Shown one piece after another: positions 26,901 to 34,892 of a stretch of DNA of 43,412 bases. A model generated the notes under the pieces. That model was not told where the DNA came from. It was given only the letters and a program-made list of their open reading frames with translations, and did no database searches. Each line of letters starts with the position of its first letter. Position 1 is the first letter of the stretch. Origin of the DNA: Ignavibacteria bacterium GWF2_33_9 (lineage in GTDB: Bacteria > Bacteroidota > Ignavibacteria > Kapaibacteriales > UBA2268); NCBI GenBank assembly GCA_001804565.1, contig MHAC01000003.1:3476-46887 (forward strand), written 5' to 3'. A program made the position numbers and the translations under genes.

Positions 26901-28503
26901 TTTTAATCCTACCGACGAAACTATGACTTTAGAGGATATATATTTTAGTACTAATCCAGCTAATGGGGAGTTTGAAGATTTGAATTCTTTATCCTTCCCA
27001 ATTACTCTGCCTCCAATGGAAACAACCTTTGTCCCGGTAAGATTTATTCCAACTGATGATATTGTCTATTCAGGTGAATTAATTTATAAAATAATGAATA
27101 AAGATGAAATCGTTGAAACACCTGTAAAATTGAAAGGAATTGGATTCTATCCTCAATTTGAATATGCATGGAATTGCGGCGAAACTATTAAACCAAATGA
27201 TTCATCAAAAGCAACCTTGTCAATAACTAATATTTCCGACAATTCTGATTTGACAATTGACAGAATAAGAATCGCTGTAAAAAATGGCATTTATGAGTGG
27301 CAAAACAAAACTGAACCAAGTAATCAAATTATAACTCCTAAAGAAACAAAAGACTTTTTCGTTGATTTTTATCCTGTGAATATAAATGCAAATACTAATA
27401 ATATTATCATTACAGCTGATGATTATGATGGCAATTTCACTGACTTTTGGAAAGAAACAAGATTCCAAATTGATTGTCAGGCAATTGGTTTGAAGTATGA
27501 CGATACTTTTGATTTCGGCAATCAGGTAATTTGTTCTAATTCAGAATTTTCTATTGATTTAACAAATCAAAGTCAGGATACAGATATTGAAGTAGACTTC
27601 AGCAATGCTTTAATTACAGGTACTAACAGTTCAGCTTTTACTATTGATCAGAATCAAGAAGTAACAATTAAACCGCTACAAACTATATCATTCAAGATTA
27701 GATTTAATCCTACTATAACAGGAAATCATTCTGCAAAGCTTGTTATTCCGAATAATTTTGGATTAGATTTGACATTCAATTTCCAAGGTAGCGGGAAACT
27801 ATTTACAATTACGACTGACAAGAAATTATATGAACAATTACCAGGTAAATATCAAGATGTAATATTTTCATTAGATGCTAATGATTTGGATGCAGACATT
27901 TCTAATTTGAAATTCAAAATTCTATATAATCAAGGTCAAATTAGATTCGATACAGCTTACTTTGATAATCTTATTACTTCAAACTGGATCTGGAATAAGC
28001 CTGTGTTCAATATTAAAGGAACAATTGATATTGAAGGGAATGGACAATTGCCGGGTACTTTTGATAATGGTTTGTTCCAAATGAAATTTAGATTTTTACT
28101 AGATACAATTACTTCTTCTCAATTATTTAATGAAATTGATTATGGATGTACCAAAATAACAGATACTCTTGCATTAATTAAAACTACAGCAGTTTGTGTG
28201 GATGATACTCGTAAGATTTACACTAAATTAAACGAATCTTATGCAATTCTGGAATTACCATTCCCAAATCCTGCGAATGATAATATAATGCTGAATTTCA
28301 GTTGTGGCAAATCCTTTAATTTGACAGTAAAATTATTTGATATAATGGGGAATGAAGTTTCTAATTTGATAAATGACAGAACTTACCCAGCCGGAGTTTT
28401 CAAAGAGAAGATTAATGTAACTGATTTAAAACCGGGAATTTATTTGCTTGAATTTAATGATGGAATTAGTATTACAGTTGAAAAAATCACAATTACAAAA
28501 TAA
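23905..28503 (+). CDS. Giant secreted VWA/choice-of-anchor protein with T9SS sorting domain
   Basis: This 1532-residue protein has a Sec signal (about 1-21, ending LFSQ). A VWA domain at about 75-265 carries an intact metal site: D89-x-S91-x-S93 in LDKSTSM, a later Thr near KTNMNKAF, and D in FLTDGKHDD. Next come a HYDIN/choice-of-anchor domain, a PKD/Ig-like segment and SBBP-type beta-propeller repeats (about 505-630; GTDAFLAKYDIDGNLKW, YVFIAKYDKDGN). More HYDIN/ASPM-like beta domains follow at about 770-1330, then a possible cohesin-like domain (about 1340-1440). A type A sorting domain (about 1450-1532; PFPNPAND, LFDIMGNEV, GIYLLEF) closes it. It is probably surface-anchored and adhesive, as VWA-bearing T9SS cargo often are; the ligand is unknown. 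A possible -7 element TATTTTTG lies about 155 bases upstream. Confidence 0.8.
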   Translation: MNRYFTLSIVVLIFAFNNLFSQTISFTNIDVTKFPNVSTSFMALDEYGYSYDDITRKDFQVFENGKQIPDSLITVTCDISPMKVIIVLDKSTSMQDIPEGASERLWNWVIEGANTFINDMQYSNGSEVALTAFASEASFICDFTNDKKRLYDSLMKITPYGKTNMNKAFFGPAVSPIEMLKNQPSDFRRIIVFLTDGKHDDLQDGSMLVDSISNSLINNNIQLYSITLLSLDNKDLNSIAVQSGGSSYNIKTKEDLNSIYSKIADEIRDRILCQLSWPTGMVCDDIDRWKTAEIRYLRHTKTFTKLYQIPEIGVANIKTDESTYKFANPNIGNYQDVVIKLTPENAPVDITNFSIVPNTYFNIVDYGFGEGVPPTYPIHINKNDDYYIKVRFTPAGVKTFRKANLYVEGNPCPLIVPMVGGIPEIFVDYPENGTFFSKCDSVEIQWSGVDQYTPTDLFYSTNDGSTWTTIVKGVKNNKYIWIPGFNNQKVLIKAEVSPTQTYVWAMSAGGKQADIATGIALSKDQLGIYVCGYLSSPALFENNYVKLNGGTDAFLAKYDIDGNLKWVNADGSLSNDSAFSVMVDNQENVYYAGVTYDGAKFGNITPLMAIFGQPYVFIAKYDKDGNIINANTFGANLTYTSFKGWGRYVRMSGNNIQVIAEYTGEYKYGFTTLAQTNTPKTFTLTYDPNLTLLSVTNGGAITTVNKVIDADKFTYQYFNYTNFKDFDRYTLKSEGNYDIAITKYGQSSEGFDISDEFTLYSPEIKNTIGVVDLGICNVGDSCVTNVVELLENPGEVPAKITAFNIQSSIDPSYIILDSNIIGTVINPKDKMDLVISLKSFTRGPYTATITLTGDCDESVTIPIKAMIDCQTKTMDTIDFGNVFINTTKTIDISCLVENFNGIDLPIHPLIQGKNANEFGLIKLQPDTVYSKQCYETQLTFTPKQLGQRTGRINLSMVDVCGEQIIYLVGNCINPSATLPDEIDWKVRRINKNYDSLVAIFNPTDETMTLEDIYFSTNPANGEFEDLNSLSFPITLPPMETTFVPVRFIPTDDIVYSGELIYKIMNKDEIVETPVKLKGIGFYPQFEYAWNCGETIKPNDSSKATLSITNISDNSDLTIDRIRIAVKNGIYEWQNKTEPSNQIITPKETKDFFVDFYPVNINANTNNIIITADDYDGNFTDFWKETRFQIDCQAIGLKYDDTFDFGNQVICSNSEFSIDLTNQSQDTDIEVDFSNALITGTNSSAFTIDQNQEVTIKPLQTISFKIRFNPTITGNHSAKLVIPNNFGLDLTFNFQGSGKLFTITTDKKLYEQLPGKYQDVIFSLDANDLDADISNLKFKILYNQGQIRFDTAYFDNLITSNWIWNKPVFNIKGTIDIEGNGQLPGTFDNGLFQMKFRFLLDTITSSQLFNEIDYGCTKITDTLALIKTTAVCVDDTRKIYTKLNESYAILELPFPNPANDNIMLNFSCGKSFNLTVKLFDIMGNEVSNLINDRTYPAGVFKEKINVTDLKPGIYLLEFNDGISITVEKITITK

Positions 28504-28522
28504 GTAATTCTTTGAATTTTCG

Positions 28523-28530
28523 TAATTTTG
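28523..28530 (+). promoter_or_regulatory. Candidate -7 element of efp
   Basis: TAATTTTG within TTTTCG-TAATTTTG-TA is identical over 14 bases to the element before the rpsU operon. No TTG lies at the expected 19-20 base spacing, so this is a weaker prediction. The transcript would begin about 24 bases before the efp ATG. Confidence 0.5.
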
Positions 28531-28560
28531 TAGATTATGTAAAATCAAATTTCAGGAAAA

Positions 28561-29124
28561 ATGGGAACAACATCAGATTTAAGACCGGGTGCAGTTATAG
28601 TTTTCAACGGAGAATTATGTACTGTGATTGAATCCGAACACCGTACACCAGGTAATTTAAGGGCATTTTATCAGGTAAAAATGAGATCTTTGAAATCCGG
28701 TAGAATGCTGGAAAATAGATTCCGTTCAGGAGAATCAATTGAATTTGTACGAGTAGAAAAGAATAATTATCAATATTTATACAAAGATGGTAATCATTTC
28801 ATCTTTATGGATCCAAATACTTACGAACAAATTCCTGTTGAAGAAGCAATTGTTGGTAAACTCTCTGATTTCTTGAAAGAAGGTCTGGATGCAATGCTTT
28901 CAATGACTGACGGTGAAGTTTTGCAATTAGAATTACCTTCTTCAGTTCAATTACGAATTGTACAGACTGAACCGGGATTCAAAGGTGATACTGCAACGAA
29001 TGTAATGAAACCTGCAACCTTGGAAACTGGTGCAACAGTTCAGGTTCCTTTGTTTATCAACGAAGGAGACTTAATCAAAGTTGATCCGGTTGCTGGTTCA
29101 TATCAGGAAAGAGTTAAAGAATAA
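28561..29124 (+). CDS. efp: Translation elongation factor P
   Basis: EF-P enters the E site of ribosomes stalled at polyproline and helps peptide bond formation. The 187-residue length and three-domain plan are normal, with FKGDTAT, KPATLETGA and VPLFINEGD in the C-terminal OB domains. The tip loop of domain I reads EHRTPGNLRAF. Aligned with E. coli KPGKGQAF, the position of modified Lys34 is Asn32, so neither the lysylated nor the arginine-rhamnosylated form is possible at that residue. No epm genes are nearby. The ATG follows TTTCAGGAAAA. A hairpin terminator lies directly after the gene. Confidence 0.95.
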   Translation: MGTTSDLRPGAVIVFNGELCTVIESEHRTPGNLRAFYQVKMRSLKSGRMLENRFRSGESIEFVRVEKNNYQYLYKDGNHFIFMDPNTYEQIPVEEAIVGKLSDFLKEGLDAMLSMTDGEVLQLELPSSVQLRIVQTEPGFKGDTATNVMKPATLETGATVQVPLFINEGDLIKVDPVAGSYQERVKE

Positions 29125-29144
29125 TTTTCTGGTTATTTTGCTTG

Positions 29145-29184
29145 AAAGTCTTACCGGAATATTGATTTTTGGTAAGACTTTTTT
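29145..29184 (+). terminator. Intrinsic terminator after efp
   Basis: A perfect 11-bp stem AAAGTCTTACC/GGTAAGACTTT with a 15-base loop is followed by TTT and AT-rich DNA. The right arm and T-run overlap the predicted ruvB promoter. Confidence 0.85.
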
Positions 29185-29199
29185 AATTTTATATTTTTG
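29169..29199 (+). promoter_or_regulatory. Predicted promoter of ruvB and the mevalonate operon
   Basis: TTG (29169-29171), 20 bases and TATTTTTG (29192-29199) match the Bacteroidota consensus. The -33 element overlaps the efp terminator hairpin. A start about 6-8 bases after the -7 element would leave only a few bases of leader before the ruvB ATG at 29211. Confidence 0.55.
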
Positions 29200-29210
29200 A
29201 AAACTACCAA

Positions 29211-30248
29211 ATGAAAGAAAACAACGATAGAAATAGCGATTTATCCAAGACACAACTTGATGGCGAAAAGGATATTGAAATTCAATTAAGACCTTCTAAT
29301 TTTGATGATTTTACAGGTCAAAGAAAATTAGTAGAGAACCTTAAGATATTCATAGGAGCCGCATTACAAAGACAAGATGTTCTTGATCATACACTTTTCA
29401 CGGGTCCTCCGGGATTAGGAAAAACTACTTTGAGTATGATTATTTCAAGAGAAATGAGATCAAACATAAAAATCACATCAGGTCCTGTTCTTGATAAACC
29501 CGGCGACCTGGCTGGGATTCTAACTGGACTTCAGGAAGGTGACATCTTATTCATTGATGAAATTCACAGATTGCAACCTGTTATTGAAGAATTTTTGTAT
29601 TCAGCAATGGAAGATTATCGTTTAGATATAATGATAGAATCAGGCCCAAATGCTCGTTCAATTCAAATTACATTGCCAAAATTCACTCTAATAGGTGCAA
29701 CTACACGTGCCGGACTACTTACTGCTCCTTTACGTTCACGCTTTGGTATTATCAATAGATTAGATTACTATAATTCAGAAGATTTGTCGAAAATTATAAA
29801 ACGTTCTGCAAGAATACTGAATGTTGAAATTAATGATGATGCAGCACTGGAGATTTCTTCACGTTCTAGAGGAACACCTAGAATTGTGAATAGATTGTTA
29901 CGTAGAACAAGAGATTTTGCTCAAATGAAGGGAAATGGAAAAATTGACCTTGAAATAGCAAAAATCGCTTTGGATGCGCTTGATGTTGACCATAAAGGAT
30001 TAGATGAAATGGATACAAGGATTCTTCTGACAATTATTGAAAAATTTCAGGGTGGTCCAGTTGGATTGAATGCACTAGCATCTTCCTTAAGTGAAGATGC
30101 CGGAACAATTGAAGAAGTTTATGAACCTTTTTTGATACAGCAAGGATTTATTAACAGAACACCACGTGGACGAACTGCGACTATTAATGCTTACAAGCAT
30201 TTTAATATAAATTATTCCTCTAACACAGAAGGGCATTTATTTGACTAA
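29211..30248 (+). CDS. ruvB: Holliday junction branch-migration helicase RuvB
   Basis: RuvB is the hexameric AAA+ motor that drives branch migration with RuvA during recombination repair. The 345-residue protein has Walker A GPPGLGKT at 65-72, Walker B with DEIHR at 116-120, sensor 1 in GATTRAGLL and the arginine finger in LRSRFG. The winged-helix C-terminus has [10 protein letters not shown] and PRGR. It leads a same-strand run into a cupin and the mevalonate genes with almost no gaps, so it probably shares their transcript. The short leader before the ATG lacks a clear Shine-Dalgarno. Confidence 0.97.
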   Translation: MKENNDRNSDLSKTQLDGEKDIEIQLRPSNFDDFTGQRKLVENLKIFIGAALQRQDVLDHTLFTGPPGLGKTTLSMIISREMRSNIKITSGPVLDKPGDLAGILTGLQEGDILFIDEIHRLQPVIEEFLYSAMEDYRLDIMIESGPNARSIQITLPKFTLIGATTRAGLLTAPLRSRFGIINRLDYYNSEDLSKIIKRSARILNVEINDDAALEISSRSRGTPRIVNRLLRRTRDFAQMKGNGKIDLEIAKIALDALDVDHKGLDEMDTRILLTIIEKFQGGPVGLNALASSLSEDAGTIEEVYEPFLIQQGFINRTPRGRTATINAYKHFNINYSSNTEGHLFD

Positions 30249-30252
30249 AATT

Positions 30253-30579
30253 ATGAAATCACATAATATATTCGATTACCCTGCCCTTTCGTTTAATTCT
30301 CCCTCAGAATATTTCGAAGATATTTTTGGAAATGAAAATTTTCGAATTGAAAAAATCTATTCAACAGGTCAATCAACTGAATCTGGGATATGGTTAAGTG
30401 AAGATGTAAATGAATTTGTAATTTTGCTGGAAGGTGAAGCAAAATTATTATTTGAAAATAATTTTCAAATTGATTTGAAAAAGGGAGACTATTTTATAAT
30501 TCCACGTAAGACTAAACACAGAGTAGAAAAAACTGCTAAAGATAGAATAACAACTTGGTTAACTGTTCATTATAAATAA
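30253..30579 (+). CDS. Small cupin-domain protein
   Basis: This single-domain cupin of about 108 residues carries the two conserved motifs in loose form: EFVILLEGEAKLLFEN (motif 1) and LKKGDYFIIPRKTKHRVE (motif 2, with a possible metal His in TKHRV). Stand-alone cupins of this length bind sugars, acids or metals; no substrate can be assigned. A TTG start at 30241, overlapping the end of ruvB, is possible, but the ATG four codons later is preferred. It lies between ruvB and the mevalonate genes in the same operon. Confidence 0.75.
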   Translation: MKSHNIFDYPALSFNSPSEYFEDIFGNENFRIEKIYSTGQSTESGIWLSEDVNEFVILLEGEAKLLFENNFQIDLKKGDYFIIPRKTKHRVEKTAKDRITTWLTVHYK

Positions 30580-30586
30580 TAAAAAA

Positions 30587-31564
30587 ATGATAAAAACAAT
30601 AGCTCATCCAAATATTGCACTTGTAAAATACTGGGGTAAAAGAAATGCTGAATTGAATTTACCCGCAGTTGGGAGTATTTCAGTTACTTTAGATAAGTTA
30701 AAATCTGAAACTGAAATTTCGTTCATAGATGCAAATGAAGATATTGTTTATTTTAATGGTGAAATTGCGACTGTAAAAGAAACCATTAAATTTACTAACT
30801 TTATTAACTTATTTAGAAATATCAGTAGAAGTAATAATTTCGTTAAAATAAATACTGTTAATAATTTTCCTACATCTGCCGGATTGGCATCGTCTGCATC
30901 AGGATTTGCAGCTTTAACATTAGCAGCTAGCACATTATTTGGATTAGAAAAGAATTTTCAGGAACTTTCTCAACTAGCAAGATTAGGAAGCGGATCAGCA
31001 TCACGTTCTCTATTTGGTGGGTTTGCCGAATGGCATAAAGGTAAAAAAGATAATGGTTCTGATTGTTTTGCTGAACAAATTGCCGATGAAAACCATTTCA
31101 AATTAAAAGTAATTGTAGCTGTAACTTCAAGAGAAAAGAAGAAAATTTCCTCAAGGAACGGTATGGTGAATTCTGCTATGACTTCTCCTTATTACCATCA
31201 ATTCGTTAATACATCTGAACATGATTTAGCAAAAATGAGAGAAGCTATAATTGAAAAGGATTTCGAATTGATGGCTAAAGTTACAATGCAGTCAACGATA
31301 AAGATGCATTCTGTGATGATGACAACAAATCCGCCATTATTTTACTGGAATCAATCAACATATGCGATAATTGAAACTCTTCACCAATTGATAGAAGAAA
31401 AATATCCTGTTTTTTATACAATTGACGCTGGTCCACAGGTAAAGATATTTACTATACCGAGTTATGAAGAAGAAATTATTAAAAGAATAAATATAAATCA
31501 AATTGAAGAAATTATCGTCTGTAACCTTGGTAAAGGAGCAGAAATAATTAAGGAATTGCATTGA
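30587..31564 (+). CDS. mvaD: Diphosphomevalonate decarboxylase
   Basis: It converts mevalonate 5-diphosphate to isopentenyl diphosphate with ATP. The 325-residue GHMP-fold protein shows the family signatures: NIALVKYWGKR at 9-19, the ATP loop PTSAGLASSASGFAAL near 98-113, GSGSASRSLFGGFAEW near 138-153 and the catalytic Asp at about 280 in TIDAGPQVK. It overlaps the next gene by 4 bases (TTGA). It heads the isoprenoid block, 7 bases after the cupin. Mevalonate 3-kinase or phosphomevalonate decarboxylase are related alternatives, but the intact decarboxylase motifs plus a phosphomevalonate kinase gene next door favour the classical route. Confidence 0.95.
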   Translation: MIKTIAHPNIALVKYWGKRNAELNLPAVGSISVTLDKLKSETEISFIDANEDIVYFNGEIATVKETIKFTNFINLFRNISRSNNFVKINTVNNFPTSAGLASSASGFAALTLAASTLFGLEKNFQELSQLARLGSGSASRSLFGGFAEWHKGKKDNGSDCFAEQIADENHFKLKVIVAVTSREKKKISSRNGMVNSAMTSPYYHQFVNTSEHDLAKMREAIIEKDFELMAKVTMQSTIKMHSVMMTTNPPLFYWNQSTYAIIETLHQLIEEKYPVFYTIDAGPQVKIFTIPSYEEEIIKRININQIEEIIVCNLGKGAEIIKELH

Positions 31565-32658
31565 ATTTTCTGACAAAGACACCCGGCAAACTTATTATTT
31601 TGGGTGAGTATTCTGTTTTGGAAGGAGCACCATCACTTGTTGCTTCTACAAATCGGTTTGCAAATGCATTCTTTAAAAAATCAAAAGACGGTATTTTCAA
31701 AATTGAAGCACCTTCAATAAACGTACCTCTGCTTAAATTTCTTATTGATGATGAAGGTAAGGTTCGGTTTATTGATAAACCATTCAACAAAGTAGTCGAA
31801 AAACTCTCTCTCTTTACAGCCATTTTTGAACATGCTGCTAATAAGTTAAAAAATAAAGGCTTGAAAATCCCTCCACTGGAAATCATGCTTGATACTTATG
31901 ATTTTTATCTTCCAAAAAATCTGCTTAAATTAGGATTAGGCTCAAGTGCAGCAGTCACTGTGTCCCTAATTACTGGTTTGCTTTCTGCAAATATTATTGA
32001 ACCCGAAGAAATTTCACCGGACCAAATATTACAGTTAGCAATGGATTCTCATAAACAAGCACAAGGAAGTATAGGAAGTGGTGTGGACATTGTTGCAGCT
32101 GTTTATGGCGGGATTATTAAGTATCAAATTAATGGCAAAGAAATCTCTTTCAAGCAAATCCCATTTCCAAAGGATTTATACTACTTAACTGTTTGGTCCG
32201 GTAAACCAGCTTCGACTCCCGGGTATGTCAATAAATTTAACAAATTTAAAATTGAGAGACCTGCTGGATTCAGGAGTTTGGTAAATGAAATGACTATAGT
32301 TTCTTCTAATGGTATAGATGCTTTTGAAAAAGGAGATATTGATTTATTCTTGGAAAATTATGATTTATATTATCATTTGCTTAATAGATTAAATACAGAG
32401 TTGAAAATTCCGGTAATAACAAAAGAACATCAAAAAATTTACGAAATTGCTAGAAGTTTTGGTACATTTTATAAATCTTCCGGTGCTGGTGGAGGAGATT
32501 TGGGAATTTTATTCGCAACAGATAAATTTGTTGTAAAAAAGGTAAATGAAGAATTGAAAAGAAAAGGTTTTGAGACAATAGAAATAAAATTTGGGACACA
32601 AGGAATGAATTCTTTAACAAAGGATGGAGAAATTGATGCGGAATTCTCGTATTCCTAA
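31561..32658 (+). CDS. Phosphomevalonate kinase (GHMP family)
   Basis: It phosphorylates 5-phosphomevalonate to the diphosphate. The 365-residue protein has the GHMP motifs: TPGKLIILGEYSVLEGAPS at 7-25, the ATP loop LGLGSSAAVTVS at 124-135, QGSIGSGVDIVAAVYGG at 168-184 (PMK-specific in wording) and SSGAGGGDLG near the C-terminus. It starts at TTG overlapping the mvaD stop, and the next gene starts 35 bases before its own stop, so all three are translationally coupled. Mevalonate kinase activity is less likely, since a separate mevalonate kinase domain exists in the next gene. Confidence 0.85.
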   Translation: MNFLTKTPGKLIILGEYSVLEGAPSLVASTNRFANAFFKKSKDGIFKIEAPSINVPLLKFLIDDEGKVRFIDKPFNKVVEKLSLFTAIFEHAANKLKNKGLKIPPLEIMLDTYDFYLPKNLLKLGLGSSAAVTVSLITGLLSANIIEPEEISPDQILQLAMDSHKQAQGSIGSGVDIVAAVYGGIIKYQINGKEISFKQIPFPKDLYYLTVWSGKPASTPGYVNKFNKFKIERPAGFRSLVNEMTIVSSNGIDAFEKGDIDLFLENYDLYYHLLNRLNTELKIPVITKEHQKIYEIARSFGTFYKSSGAGGGDLGILFATDKFVVKKVNEELKRKGFETIEIKFGTQGMNSLTKDGEIDAEFSYS

Positions 32659-34876
32659 TTTTTACGATTTTTCAGTATTTCAAAGACTGGATATCCTGAA
32701 AGAAAATGGATTTCTGGAACAAGAAGATATCAAAAAACTTATTGCTGGTGAATATGATTTAAAATCTGAAGCAGCAAATAAGATGATTGAAAATGTTATT
32801 GCTTCATTTTCATTACCTCTTGGTCTTGCTTTGAATCTACAGGTAAATAGTAAGGATTATGTTGTTCCTCTAGTAGTGGAAGAACCTTCAATCGTTGCAG
32901 CATTAAGCGCTTCTTCAAAAATTGTAAGAAATTCAGGTGGTTTTATTGCGGAAAGCACTCGTCCAGTTTTAATTGGACAAATACTACTAATTAATGCTGA
33001 ACATCCTTTCAATGCAAAAGAATCAATTCTTAATCACAAAACTGAAATACTTGCGCTTGCCAATTATTTACAGCCGAAAATGAATGCAAGAGGTGGCGGA
33101 GCTATTGATCTAGATGTAAGAATTCATCCAGGCACAGCTAAGTATGGGGATTTGATTGTTGTTCATATTTATGTTGACACAAAAGATGCAATGGGTGCAA
33201 ACATGGTGAATAGTATCTGCGAAGGTATAGCTCCTATGCTTGAAAAAATCTCTAATGCTTCATCATTTATGAGAATTCTTTCAAATTTACATGATCGGTC
33301 GATAGCAACATCAACATGCACAATACCAATGGAATTTTTGAAATCCCCAAAACACACGGGAGAGGAACTTGCCGATGGTATAGTATTAGCAAATTACTTT
33401 GCATCAGTTGATCCATATCGAGCGGCTACACATAATAAAGGTATTATGAACGGAATTGATCCACTTGCAATTGCAACAGGCAATGACTGGCGTGCAATTG
33501 AAGCAGGCGTTCATGCTTTTGCTGCAAGAGGCGAAGTTTACACATCACTTACTAACTGGTATATAGATAATGAAAATAATTTAGTTGGAAAAATTAAAGT
33601 ACCTTTAAAAGTTGGAATAGTTGGTGCACCACTTCAGTCAAATCCAATGATAAAACTAGTTCATAAAATTCTTGGAATTACTTCAGCAAATGAATTAATG
33701 GAATTAATGGCATCAGTTGGTTTAGCACAAAACTTTGCTGCTCTAAAAGCTCTTGTAAGTGAAGGAATTCAAAGGGGGCATATGAGTTTGCATGCTCGAA
33801 GCGTAGCACGTGCAGCCGGAATAAGCGAGCAACATTTCGATTTTGTTGTGGATGAATTGATTAAATCAGGTGAAATTAAAATTTGGAAAGCAAAGGAAAT
33901 TATGGATAATATGACAAAAATATTGAATGAAGAGGAATCCAGAAAAGAAATCGATGAAAGTGAACTTCATTCCGGATTCGGCAAAGTAATTTTATTTGGT
34001 GAACATGCTGTTGTATATGGCAGTAATGCTATTGCTGCTCCAATTTCATTTGCAATCAAATCAAAAGTCGAAAAGGCCGAAAGCTGTTCAAGCATCGTAA
34101 TACCTCGTTGGGGTGTTGAATTTGAACTATTTCGCAAAGGTGAAAATAAGAATTCATTAATATCCGCTTTGGAATTAATTTTAATGAAAATGAATTTGCA
34201 TAATGAAAAACTGCAGATCCTTGTTTTTCCTCATATACCTCGAGCAATGGGATTAGGTGGTTCTGCGGCACTTGCTGTCTCTGTAATCCGAGCTTTATCT
34301 GCTTTTTCTAGTATGAATTTGACTGATTCACAAGTTAATGATTTGGCATACGAAGCTGAAAAAGTTGTACATGGGACTCCTTCTGGAATTGATAATACTA
34401 TGGCTACATATGGTAAACTAATCAGGTATAAAAAAGATGCTGATCCTCAAACATACCCAATTCATACACCAATAAAAATTCCTTTAATCATTGGATTAAG
34501 CGGATCTGAAGGATTGACTCTGAATATGGTAAGAAAAGTTCGTGAAGGCTGGAACAAGAACAAAACATTATATGACTCAATATTCAACCAAATTAATGAA
34601 ATTACACTTCAAGCCATTGATGCAATAAATGATTATGACCTGGAAAAACTAGGATATCTGATGAATTTAAATCAAGGCTTACTAAATGCGATACAGGTTT
34701 CAACACCTGAACTTGAAGAAATGATAGCCCTCACAAGAAGAAATGGTGCTTTGGGAGCTAAACTTACTGGTGGAGGTGGCGGAGGTGCAATGATATGCCT
34801 TTGCCCGGAAAATAGAAATTTGATTTCACAGGCTTTGAATGATGCCGGATATCATACAATTATTACTGATATTTAA
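32624..34876 (+). CDS. Fused class II HMG-CoA reductase-mevalonate kinase
   Basis: One continuous 750-residue frame carries two whole enzymes. Residues about 10-425 are a class II HMG-CoA reductase: ENVIASFSLPLG, E86/E87 in VEEPSIVAA, the D185...DAMGAN cofactor segment, K272 in THNKGIMNG, D288 in GNDWRAIEAG and H390 in LHARSVA, matching E83, K267, D283 and H381 of the Pseudomonas enzyme. Asp185 at the place linked with NADH preference suggests NADH use. After a linker of about 20 residues, 450-750 are a mevalonate kinase: FGKVILFGEHAVVYG, MGLGGSAALA at 542-551, catalytic D590 in SGIDNT, and a glycine-rich motif at 716-721. The product of the first half is the substrate of the second. ATG at 32636 is an alternative start. 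Confidence 0.93.
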   Translation: MEKLMRNSRIPNFYDFSVFQRLDILKENGFLEQEDIKKLIAGEYDLKSEAANKMIENVIASFSLPLGLALNLQVNSKDYVVPLVVEEPSIVAALSASSKIVRNSGGFIAESTRPVLIGQILLINAEHPFNAKESILNHKTEILALANYLQPKMNARGGGAIDLDVRIHPGTAKYGDLIVVHIYVDTKDAMGANMVNSICEGIAPMLEKISNASSFMRILSNLHDRSIATSTCTIPMEFLKSPKHTGEELADGIVLANYFASVDPYRAATHNKGIMNGIDPLAIATGNDWRAIEAGVHAFAARGEVYTSLTNWYIDNENNLVGKIKVPLKVGIVGAPLQSNPMIKLVHKILGITSANELMELMASVGLAQNFAALKALVSEGIQRGHMSLHARSVARAAGISEQHFDFVVDELIKSGEIKIWKAKEIMDNMTKILNEEESRKEIDESELHSGFGKVILFGEHAVVYGSNAIAAPISFAIKSKVEKAESCSSIVIPRWGVEFELFRKGENKNSLISALELILMKMNLHNEKLQILVFPHIPRAMGLGGSAALAVSVIRALSAFSSMNLTDSQVNDLAYEAEKVVHGTPSGIDNTMATYGKLIRYKKDADPQTYPIHTPIKIPLIIGLSGSEGLTLNMVRKVREGWNKNKTLYDSIFNQINEITLQAIDAINDYDLEKLGYLMNLNQGLLNAIQVSTPELEEMIALTRRNGALGAKLTGGGGGGAMICLCPENRNLISQALNDAGYHTIITDI

Positions 34877-34892
34877 AAAATTATTTAATATT

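Noticed and set aside
31548-31886. Minus-strand open frame across the mvaD-PMK junction
   Set aside because: Both sense genes have complete GHMP motifs; the antisense peptide resembles nothing and is a by-product of base composition.
32624-34876. Idea that the reductase-kinase fusion is an assembly or frameshift artefact
   Set aside because: The frame is continuous and both domains have all key residues, with a natural linker; nothing in the sequence suggests an error, though reads could still be checked.
34839-34892. Longer N-terminus for the IPP isomerase
   Set aside because: The extra 18 residues only read the end of the fusion gene in another frame and do not look like the Idi N-terminus.
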